NCBI GenBank assembly: GCA_004557825.1
Contig: SFFL01000023.1
Location: 1-35,692, forward strand
Source of the DNA: Bacteroidales bacterium
GTDB taxonomy: Bacteria; Bacteroidota; Bacteroidia; Bacteroidales; Muribaculaceae
DNA: 35,692 nucleotides
Direction: 5' to 3'
Every line of letters starts with the position of its first letter. Within the stretch, counting starts at the first letter, position 1. Of the stretch, positions 17,440 through 24,442 are shown in pieces. The notes beneath the pieces were generated by a model. That model was given only the letters and a program-made list of their open reading frames with translations. It had not been told where the DNA came from and ran no database searches. A program made the position numbers and the translations under genes.

Positions 17440-17507
17440 ACGGAGCTTCGGCAATCACAAAACCGGCTCATTTTTAATCACAGCCGACAAATTCCACTCA
17501 AATATCT

Positions 17508-17557
17508 GCGGCATGCCGAAATAATCGGGGTGCCGCACTTATTTTTGCCTATTTTTT
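17508..17557 (+). terminator. Terminator after the clpB-lipoprotein unit
   Basis: Outer stem GCGGCA (17508-17513) with TGCCGC (17531-17536) and inner stem CCGA/TCGG form a two-step hairpin. The T-rich tract ATTTTTGCCTATTTTTT follows. Confidence 0.55.
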
Positions 17558-17592
17558 GCCGCAAGCAGTACACGTGGTATCGAAAAAAATAG

Positions 17593-17609
17593 CTAACTTT
17601 GCAAGTTAG
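17593..17609 (+). promoter_or_regulatory. TAnnTTTG box inside a palindrome, next to the LysE-type start
   Basis: TAACTTTG (17594-17601) is a -7 box for the gene starting at 17610. It lies in a perfect 7-bp inverted repeat, CTAACTT-TGC-AAGTTAG (17593-17609), which ends directly at the ATG. The -33 half is not clear. The palindrome could be an operator or a hairpin at the mRNA 5' end; both are inference. Confidence 0.55.
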
Positions 17610-18266
17610 ATGGAAACGCTATTCACAATATTATACAGCGGTCTGCTCATCGGCATCTTCGTTTCGGCGCCGATGGGTCCGATTGGTATGCTTGTGATTC
17701 AGCGCACACTCAACAAAGGGAGGCGGCCGGCATTCTTCACCGGCGTGGGTGCAGCCCTCAGCGACCTCACCTATTCGCTGCTCACCGGCCTGGGACTTTC
17801 GTTTGTCACCGACTTCATTATGGCCAACGAAATCCTGCTGCAGATTCTCGGCTCGCTGGTGCTCATAGCCTTCGCCTTTTACCTTTTCCGCAAGAATCCC
17901 ACCCTGGAATTGAAGAAACCGGAAAACACTCCCAACAGTTTCTGGAAGGATTTCGTCACCGGCTTCCTCTTCACCTTCGCCAACCCGCTGATACTCTTCT
18001 TCATCATCGGCCTGTTCGCGCGGTTCAATTTCATTCTTCCCGAATTCCGTTATTACCATTATATCGTGGGCTACGCCGCAATCTTTGCCGGAGCGCTTCT
18101 GTGGTGGTGGCTCATCACCTTCTTTGTCAACAAGGTGCGAAGCCATTTCAATATGCGATCGCTGTGGATTTTCAACCGCATAATCGCCACCATCCTCACG
18201 ATTATGGCTCTCTATGGCCTTTACAACGGCCTTACTCACTATCTCGCTCTCTACCAATCAGCCTGA
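17610..18266 (+). CDS. LysE/RhtB-type exporter
   Basis: The 218-residue membrane protein has about six hydrophobic helices. It shows LysE-type features: an N-terminal GLLIGIFVSAPMGPIGMLVIQ segment with the conserved P-GP, then a positively charged loop and GVGAALSDLTYSLLTGLG. LysE-family proteins export amino acids or related small molecules across the inner membrane. The substrate here is unknown. It begins the long plus-strand run; the next gene is 31 bp away. Confidence 0.88.
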   Translation: METLFTILYSGLLIGIFVSAPMGPIGMLVIQRTLNKGRRPAFFTGVGAALSDLTYSLLTGLGLSFVTDFIMANEILLQILGSLVLIAFAFYLFRKNPTLELKKPENTPNSFWKDFVTGFLFTFANPLILFFIIGLFARFNFILPEFRYYHYIVGYAAIFAGALLWWWLITFFVNKVRSHFNMRSLWIFNRIIATILTIMALYGLYNGLTHYLALYQSA

Positions 18267-18297
18267 ACCAAACAATTAATTTTACCAGCAACCGAAT

Positions 18298-18957
18298 ATG
18301 TCTGCATCCCTTTCAGCCTCTCTCCCTTACGCCCCCCAACTCGAAGATTGCCATCTCAGCGAAGTGGCCGGTATACTTGAAGAGGCCGGAACAAGACTGT
18401 CGGTTGAATCGCTCAACTGGCCCGAGCTGTTTCCCTACCGCCCTCTCACGGTAGTGTCGATGGCTCATTCCGGAAAAAAGATTTACCTCGACTTCCTCGT
18501 GCGGTGCAACTATCTGCGCGCCGTGAACTATACCCCCAATTCGCCGGTGTATGAAGACTCCTGCGTAGAATTTTTCGCTTCCGACGGCGGCGAGGATGCC
18601 TCCACATATCACAGTTTCTGCTTCAACTGCATCGGCACCATAATGGCGAGGAAACACGACCCGGAGGGCGCCACTTTCCTCTCCCCAGATGAACTGGCCG
18701 GCATAGGCGTATGGGCCTCGGTAGGAACCCGCCCCTTCCAGGAATGTGAAGGCTCCTTCATCTGGAGCGTCACCGTGGCTATCCCCATCAGCCTCCTCGG
18801 CCTTGAGTATAACGGCAAGCCCATAGAAATCCGCGGCAATTTCAACAAGTGCGCCTCCGCCACCTCGCAGCCCCACTTCCTCTCCTGGGCGCCCATTCAC
18901 TCCGAGAAGCCCGATTTCAACCGGCCCGACTGCTTTGCCCCCATAACCCTCGAATAA
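18298..18957 (+). CDS. CBM9-like carbohydrate-binding-fold protein
   Basis: The 219-residue protein has no signal peptide and one beta-rich domain. Phrases such as KKIYLDFLVRCNYLRA, YEDSCVEFFAS and FIWSVTVAIPISLLG fit the CBM9_2-type domain common in Bacteroidetes proteins. A cytoplasmic copy next to an exonuclease gene is odd for a sugar-binding domain, so its ligand is an open question. It lies 31 bp after the exporter and 13 bp before the exonuclease. Confidence 0.7.
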   Translation: MSASLSASLPYAPQLEDCHLSEVAGILEEAGTRLSVESLNWPELFPYRPLTVVSMAHSGKKIYLDFLVRCNYLRAVNYTPNSPVYEDSCVEFFASDGGEDASTYHSFCFNCIGTIMARKHDPEGATFLSPDELAGIGVWASVGTRPFQECEGSFIWSVTVAIPISLLGLEYNGKPIEIRGNFNKCASATSQPHFLSWAPIHSEKPDFNRPDCFAPITLE

Positions 18958-18970
18958 TTCCTCCAAGAAT

Positions 18971-20005
18971 ATGTTAGGAATCTCCAAAGATACAATCCAC
19001 ACACTCCCCGAGGTGCATTACCCCGGCCGTGTGATTCTGATAGACTCTGCCGCCAAAGCCCGCGATGCAGTGAAATATCTGCTCAAACAGAAACAACTCG
19101 GCTTTGACACCGAGACACGTCCCAGTTTCCAGAAGAACCGCCATTACAAGGTTTCGCTGATGCAGATTTCCACTCCCGAGGAGTGCTTTCTGTTCCGACT
19201 GAAAATGATTGGCAGCCTCGACGGAGTGATGTCGGTGCTTGAAAACCCCGATATTCAGAAAATCGGGCTGTCACTCAAAGATGACTTTCACTCCTTGGCA
19301 AAGCTGCAGGAATTCACTCCGCAGGGATTCGTTGAGCTGCAGACCTTTGTGAAAAGCTACGAGATTGCCGACAACAGTCTGCAGAAAATCTACGCGCTTG
19401 TGTTCAACCGCCGCATCTCGAAGAATCAGCGGCTCACCAACTGGGAAGCGCCTACGCTCACACTCTCGCAGCAGAGCTATGCTGCCATCGACGCCTGGGC
19501 CTGCGTGGAAATCTACAACCATCTCTTGGCCGGCCGATTCAACCCGGCCGAGTGCCCATACGTAATCGACGACGAAACGGCCATAATGCTCCAAAGTTCG
19601 GTAGGCATACACACCCCGCTGAAGCACCACGATGAGGAGGATGTCTCTCACGTCGAAGCCTCCGTAATAGCTGAGCCTCCCGCTCTCAACGGCGTCACGA
19701 TGAAGGCACTGCCTCCACGTCCGCGCCGGCAGCGCAAGCCCAAAGCCGAAGCCGCCGCTCAGCCCGAGCAACCGGCCCCTACAAAACCTGCCAAGCCAAA
19801 AAAATCTAAAGCAAAGCCCGCAAAAGCCGAAAAGCCTGCCAAGCCCGCTAAGTCAGCTAAAGTAGCTAAAGCAGCTAAGTCAGCTAAAGCAGCTAAGCCT
19901 GCTAAATTAGCTAAAGAAGCTAAGCCTGCTAAAGAAGCTAAAGCTGCCAAGCCTGCCAAAAGCCGCTCTCCCCGCAAACCGAAGAAAGATGCCACAAAAG
20001 AATAA
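18971..20005 (+). CDS. DEDD-type 3'-5' exonuclease with basic AKP-rich tail
   Basis: Residues 20-190 form an RNase D/WRN-like 3'-5' exonuclease domain: ExoI FDTET (Asp46, Glu48), ExoII IGLSLKDDFHSL (Asp104 or 105), ExoIII YAAID (Tyr170, Asp174), the DEDDy arrangement. No HRDC domain follows. Instead residues 250-344 are a Lys/Ala/Pro tail like histone H1, coded in part by 11 nine-base repeats. The tail should bind nucleic acid; the enzyme's substrate (DNA or RNA) cannot be told. It overlaps the next small gene by 17 bp. Confidence 0.9.
   Translation: MLGISKDTIHTLPEVHYPGRVILIDSAAKARDAVKYLLKQKQLGFDTETRPSFQKNRHYKVSLMQISTPEECFLFRLKMIGSLDGVMSVLENPDIQKIGLSLKDDFHSLAKLQEFTPQGFVELQTFVKSYEIADNSLQKIYALVFNRRISKNQRLTNWEAPTLTLSQQSYAAIDAWACVEIYNHLLAGRFNPAECPYVIDDETAIMLQSSVGIHTPLKHHDEEDVSHVEASVIAEPPALNGVTMKALPPRPRRQRKPKAEAAAQPEQPAPTKPAKPKKSKAKPAKAEKPAKPAKSAKVAKAAKSAKAAKPAKLAKEAKPAKEAKAAKPAKSRSPRKPKKDATKE
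19847..19945 (+). repeat. Eleven 9-bp coding repeats (Ala-Lys-X)
   Basis: Eleven consecutive 9-bp units GCT AAR NNN encode Ala-Lys-X with X = S, V, A, S, A, P, L, E, P, E, A (residues 293-325). They use GCT and mostly AAA, while the gene's other Ala and Lys codons are largely GCC/GCA and AAG. This suggests recent expansion by slippage. Confidence 0.9.
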
Positions 20006-20207
20006 ACGCCGAATCCGCTGGTCGATAATCGTCACCACACTTCTGCTCATCGAACTGATAGTGATGCTCATTTTGGGGTGGGACGACTATTGCGCAGGGC
20101 TTACCTCCCCGCTGCTCTACTATGGCGGCTCGGGAGTAGTGCTCATCTGCATAATTCTGCTTTACCGCTGGCTGCAGAAAGCCGAACAGCGTCATTCGCG
20201 CCACTGA
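19989..20207 (+). CDS. Small two-helix membrane protein
   Basis: The 72-residue protein has a basic N-terminus (KNKRRIR), a membrane helix (about 12-30), a short loop, a second helix (about 46-60) and a basic end. The ATG overlaps the exonuclease end by 17 bp in another frame, a common operon arrangement. Two well-formed helices flanked by positive charge argue that it is real. I do not recognise a family. Confidence 0.6.
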   Translation: MPQKNKRRIRWSIIVTTLLLIELIVMLILGWDDYCAGLTSPLLYYGGSGVVLICIILLYRWLQKAEQRHSRH

Positions 20208-20273
20208 GAAGTCAAACACAGGCTTCTTTCCAGCCACATTCACGCCAAAGTTAAATCGCACAATTTCAGCATA

Positions 20274-22439
20274 ATGACAGCAACAATATCAGCCGGACTC
20301 TTCCCGGTTCTTATTACAATGGCAATAGCTACAACTACCGGCACAAACGCTGCCACAAAATATCCGCTGGCACCTACCGACGGCACCGTCGACAATTATT
20401 TCGGCATTGAGGTGCCCGACCCTTACCGACCGCTCGAAAACGACACCGCCGCCGAAACACTCAGCTGGGTGCAGGTCGAGAATGCTCTAACCAACGATTA
20501 CCTCAGCCGCATCCCTTTCCGTGAATGTCTGCGCAAACAGATTGAGAGCAACAACAATTACGCAAAGAACGGCACCCCTTTCCGCTGGAAAGATGGCAAA
20601 TATTACCAGTATCGCAACGACGGCCTTTCCAATCAGTCGGTGCTCTACCGTATGGATAAAATCGGCGCCCCCGCCGAGGTAGTGCTCGACCCCAACAAAC
20701 TCAGCGACGACGGCACCGTAGCGCTTACAGGTGTGTCGATGTCGAACGACGGCAAATACATCGCCTACACCATTTCACGCAGCGGCAGCGACTGGACAGA
20801 AATATATGTGCTCGACGCAGCCACACTCAAACCTCTGCCCGATCATATCGAATGGGCCAAATTCACCGGTGCCGAGTGGAGCAAGAAAGGGCTCGATGGC
20901 CGTCCGGGCTTCTTCTACAGCGCTTATCCGCGACCCGAAGCAGGTAAGGAATTTTCCAACGCCAACGAGAACCACAACATCTACTTCCACACCTTAGGCA
21001 CTCCCCAGCAGGAAGATGTGCTCTTCTACAGCGACCCTGCCAATCCGCTGCATTTCCACGAAATCGGCCTCACACGCGACGAGCGTTATGCCATCATCTC
21101 TACCGGCGGCCAAGGTTTCGGCAACGGTCTGATGGTAAAGGATCTTTCCAACCCTACATCGCAGTGGATCGTTATCGAACCGTCGCAGGACTATGAAAAC
21201 GGCGTGCTCGACATTATCGGCGACACCATAATTATGCAGACCTCCTACGGCGCGCCACGCAACCGCGTGGTGAAGGTGCCCTTGTCGGCTCCCGCTCACG
21301 AAAACTGGATTGACCTCATCGCTCAGCCGGAGGATGCCGTTCTCACCGGTTCGCAGATAATCTATGGCGACCGCATCCTGGTTTACTACGAGAAAGACGC
21401 ATCCGACCATCCTGCCCTCTACACCCTATCCGGCAAGAAGATACGCGACATCAAGCTTCCCACCTTCGGGTCGGTCGGCTTAGCCGTATCGCGCGACTAT
21501 CCCGATGCTTTCTATTCCTTCACATCCTTCCTCTACCCCGCTGCCGTATACACCTACGATCTCGATACCGACCGCAGCGAGCTTCTCTTCCAGCCTGAAA
21601 TCAAGGGATTCAATCCCGACGACTATACCACCGAGCAGGTGTTCTACACCTCGGCCGACGGCACCCGCGTGCCTATGTTCCTCACCTACCGCAAGGATCT
21701 GAAGCGCGACGGCACCAACCCGGTCTACCTCTATGGTTACGGCGGCTTCAACATTTCGCTCACCCCCTCATTCTCGGCCAACCGACTGGTATGGCTTGAG
21801 AACGGCGGTATCTACGCCCAGACCAACCTGCGCGGCGGCTCGGAATATGGCGAACAATGGCACGAAGCCGGCACCAAGATGAAGAAACTCAATGTTTTCA
21901 ACGACTTCATCGCCGCAGCCGAATATATGATTAAAGAGGGCTGGACCTCTCCCGACTATATCGTAATAGAGGGCGGCAGCAACGGCGGCCTGCTTGTTGG
22001 CGCCGTGGTAAATATGCGTCCCGACCTGTTCAAGGTGGCCATTCCCCGTGTGGGTGTGATGGATATGATGCGCTATCACCTCTTTACCATCGGCTGGAAC
22101 TGGGCTTCTGACTACGGCACTTCGGCCGACTCGCCCGAAATGGCTCGCTATCTGCTCGACTATTCGCCGCTCCACACTATCCGCAATGACGGCACGCCCT
22201 ACCCGGCCATTCTTGTCACCACAGCCGACCACGACGACCGCGTGGTGCCCGCCCACTCCTTTAAATATGCCGCCACTCTCCAGCAGGCAAACACCGGCGA
22301 TGCGCCTAAACTTATCCGCATCGACTCCAAGGCCGGGCACGGCGCCGGCAAACCGATTGCTAAGGTTATTGATGAATACACCGACCTTTATTCATTCATC
22401 TTCCACAACCTTGGCATAACCCCCAAAGGGTGCAAATAA
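20274..22439 (+). CDS. Prolyl oligopeptidase-family serine peptidase (S9A)
   Basis: The 721-residue protein has a weak signal peptide (hydrophobic about 5-25), so it is probably periplasmic. The N-terminal beta-propeller gating domain (about 75-440) opens with the family hallmark VPDPYRPLEN. The alpha/beta-hydrolase domain has Ser569 in GGSNGG, Asp in ADHDDRV (654-655) and His689 in KAGHGAG. Such enzymes cut short peptides after proline. It lies 66 bp after the small membrane protein and 45 bp before the lipoprotein gene. Confidence 0.95.
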   Translation: MTATISAGLFPVLITMAIATTTGTNAATKYPLAPTDGTVDNYFGIEVPDPYRPLENDTAAETLSWVQVENALTNDYLSRIPFRECLRKQIESNNNYAKNGTPFRWKDGKYYQYRNDGLSNQSVLYRMDKIGAPAEVVLDPNKLSDDGTVALTGVSMSNDGKYIAYTISRSGSDWTEIYVLDAATLKPLPDHIEWAKFTGAEWSKKGLDGRPGFFYSAYPRPEAGKEFSNANENHNIYFHTLGTPQQEDVLFYSDPANPLHFHEIGLTRDERYAIISTGGQGFGNGLMVKDLSNPTSQWIVIEPSQDYENGVLDIIGDTIIMQTSYGAPRNRVVKVPLSAPAHENWIDLIAQPEDAVLTGSQIIYGDRILVYYEKDASDHPALYTLSGKKIRDIKLPTFGSVGLAVSRDYPDAFYSFTSFLYPAAVYTYDLDTDRSELLFQPEIKGFNPDDYTTEQVFYTSADGTRVPMFLTYRKDLKRDGTNPVYLYGYGGFNISLTPSFSANRLVWLENGGIYAQTNLRGGSEYGEQWHEAGTKMKKLNVFNDFIAAAEYMIKEGWTSPDYIVIEGGSNGGLLVGAVVNMRPDLFKVAIPRVGVMDMMRYHLFTIGWNWASDYGTSADSPEMARYLLDYSPLHTIRNDGTPYPAILVTTADHDDRVVPAHSFKYAATLQQANTGDAPKLIRIDSKAGHGAGKPIAKVIDEYTDLYSFIFHNLGITPKGCK

Positions 22440-22484
22440 TCCGCGAATCCAAACCGCTCCACGATATCAGCTAAACGTCTACAG

Positions 22485-23468
22485 ATGAGCAGCTCCGGCA
22501 GCAAAATCCGCATCCCGCGCTCTGGAAAGATTCTCCGCAGAATCCTTCCGGCCGTGCTGTTGCCTGCCCTGCTGCAAAGCTGCTTCACCGGCATAGAGTC
22601 CACCCCGAAGATTTCCTACAAGGATGTGCGGCGCGAGCAGATTACCGTCTCCGACGAAGAGCGCCTCGCATCGAGAATCAGCGCCCCCACATTTGCCGAC
22701 TGGACGCCGGGCAATCTGTTTTTAGTGACCGATGCCAAAGCGGACCTCACCTACCTGCCGATGCACCCCGACGCCCGCGACGTTTCCACCGGCGACATTC
22801 TCTGCTATCAGGGGGTGCGCAGCGTGCCATCTATCGTGGGTGGCACCACAGCCGAACTGATTTTCACGCGCCCGTCGGTCCCCGGCGACTCTCTCCTCTA
22901 TCGCCCACAGGCCGATGAACAGACCCTGAGGGAGCGCACCTCGTTTCACGCGCCGTTTCTTGTTGACATGCAGGCGGTAGCCGCTGCCGACACCCTGCTG
23001 CGAGGTCGTCAACTATATACCCGCACCGACCGCTGGCTCACCTCCGACGGCAAAGACATCCACGGCCGTAAATTCCTGAAAGTGAGGATTGATTCCCTGC
23101 TTCCCGGCGATGAGAACTACTGCTTCCGCGTATTTTTCACATCGCTGGAGAAAGATGGCGAGCGGGGCACCCTCCCGATGGCGGCCACAGTCGACGACGA
23201 CACACCGCAACTGCGTGGTTTCGCATCGCTTTTCCTCCTCAACGACCCGCGCGCCGACTATCCGCAGATTACCGATGCCAACTGGGAACTGATTCGCCGT
23301 GGCCGCGTAACCGCCGGAATGACGATGCAGGAAGCGCGCCTGGCCCTCGGCGCACCCAAAGAGGTGGACCGCACCCACGACCGGTCGCTCATCTACGAGC
23401 GCTGGGGCTACCCCTCGGGCATCTATCTCATTTTTGAAGATGGTCTGCTCACCCGTTTCAAACAATAA
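22485..23468 (+). CDS. Lipoprotein with BamE/SmpA-like C-terminal domain
   Basis: The 327-residue protein has a long basic N-region and the lipobox LLQSC (Cys about 32), with no acidic run after it. The middle (about 40-270) is beta-rich and unrecognised. The last 60 residues (WELIRRGRVTAGMTMQEARL, GAPKEVDRT, YLIFEDGLLTRF) show the BamE/SmpA pattern of 'G.v..GMt..eV...lG.P' then a strand ending in the C-terminus. BamE domains occur in outer-membrane assembly lipoproteins, but this may only be a shared fold. It sits in the plus-strand run. Confidence 0.8.
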   Translation: MSSSGSKIRIPRSGKILRRILPAVLLPALLQSCFTGIESTPKISYKDVRREQITVSDEERLASRISAPTFADWTPGNLFLVTDAKADLTYLPMHPDARDVSTGDILCYQGVRSVPSIVGGTTAELIFTRPSVPGDSLLYRPQADEQTLRERTSFHAPFLVDMQAVAAADTLLRGRQLYTRTDRWLTSDGKDIHGRKFLKVRIDSLLPGDENYCFRVFFTSLEKDGERGTLPMAATVDDDTPQLRGFASLFLLNDPRADYPQITDANWELIRRGRVTAGMTMQEARLALGAPKEVDRTHDRSLIYERWGYPSGIYLIFEDGLLTRFKQ

Positions 23469-23540
23469 TCTACCCACCTGGCTTACGCTAAAGCCGTAAT
23501 ATATTCAAACGGCTTATACGATAGCCGCAACTAAGATACC

Positions 23541-24377
23541 GTGCTACTCACTATCCTTGGTTCAGGAACATCATCGGGAGTGCCTCAGCTGCGATGCGGC
23601 TGTGAGGTATGCCGCTCCACCGACCCGCTCGACCGGCGTATGCGCGCCTCTGCAATGTTGGAGGTGAAAGGGCGCCGTATTCTCATCGACTGCGGCCCCG
23701 ACTTTCACGCACAAATGCTGCGCTTCGGCCGCCGCTCGCCCGACGACCGTATCGACACTATGCTGGCCACGCACCAGCACTACGACCACGTGGGTGGCGT
23801 TGACGACCTCCGTCCATACACCTACCGGAAGGATGACCCCGAATATAAATTCCCCATTTACTGCCAGGCAGATGTGGCCCGCGACCTGAAAATCAGGATG
23901 CCATACAGCCTCGGAAGTCACCCATATCCGGGCGCTCCCCGCATCATCCTGCACGAGATTAATGCCTTCGAGCCTTTCACATTTGAGGGTATCGATATTC
24001 TCCCGCTGCGCGTCAACCACTACATCCTTGAAATGCTCGGTTTCCGCATCGGCGCCTTGGGATATATCACCGACGCCAAAACCATTCCCGACCGCACCGT
24101 CGAGGCATTGAAAGGCGTTGACACACTAATAATAAACGCATTGCGTTTCAAACCGCACATCTCGCATCAGACAGTCGACGAGGCGCTGGAGATTATCCGC
24201 CGCATTAATCCCCGTCAGGCATTCCTCACCCATCTCAGTCACGATGTAGGCCTCCACGCCGAGGTTGAGCGCAAGCTTCAGGAAAAAGTGGAAGCATTGC
24301 AAGCCGAATCCTCCGGCTCCTTCACCTCCACCGTGCACTTTGCTTACGACGGCCTCACCCTCCCCATCCCCGACTGA
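23541..24377 (+). CDS. Metallo-beta-lactamase-fold hydrolase (PhnP-like)
   Basis: The 278-residue protein starts at GTG 23541, directly before LLTILGSGTSSGVPQLRC. It has Cys19/21/24 near the N-terminus, as in PhnP-type enzymes with an extra zinc site, then LIDCGPDF, the metal motif THQHYDH (His78, His80, Asp82, His83), YITDAK and LTHLSHDVG. PhnP is a phosphoribosyl cyclic-phosphate diesterase, but relatives cut other phosphodiesters; no phosphonate genes are near, so the substrate is open. priA follows after 65 bp. Confidence 0.88.
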   Translation: MLLTILGSGTSSGVPQLRCGCEVCRSTDPLDRRMRASAMLEVKGRRILIDCGPDFHAQMLRFGRRSPDDRIDTMLATHQHYDHVGGVDDLRPYTYRKDDPEYKFPIYCQADVARDLKIRMPYSLGSHPYPGAPRIILHEINAFEPFTFEGIDILPLRVNHYILEMLGFRIGALGYITDAKTIPDRTVEALKGVDTLIINALRFKPHISHQTVDEALEIIRRINPRQAFLTHLSHDVGLHAEVERKLQEKVEALQAESSGSFTSTVHFAYDGLTLPIPD

Positions 24378-24401
24378 CCTTAGACCTCCAACCTCCAGCC
24401 T

Positions 24402-24429
24402 CTAAAATCTAAGATCTAAGAACTAAGAA
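24402..24429. repeat. CTAA heptad repeat before priA
   Basis: Four consecutive heptads CTAAAAT, CTAAGAT, CTAAGAA, CTAAGAA lie in the gap upstream of priA. A similar CTAANNN array is found at 34642-34676. Confidence 0.75.
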
Positions 24430-24442
24430 CATATTATTCACT

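Noticed and set aside
20246..20256. CAAAGTTA on the plus strand, a minus-strand TAnnTTTG box
   Set aside because: It points back into the plus-strand operon, with no minus-strand gene or clear -33 partner; probably chance.
23492..23516. Hairpin AAGCCGT/ACGGCTT between the lipoprotein and hydrolase genes
   Set aside because: It has no T-run, so it is not called a terminator; it is too weak for a regulatory call.
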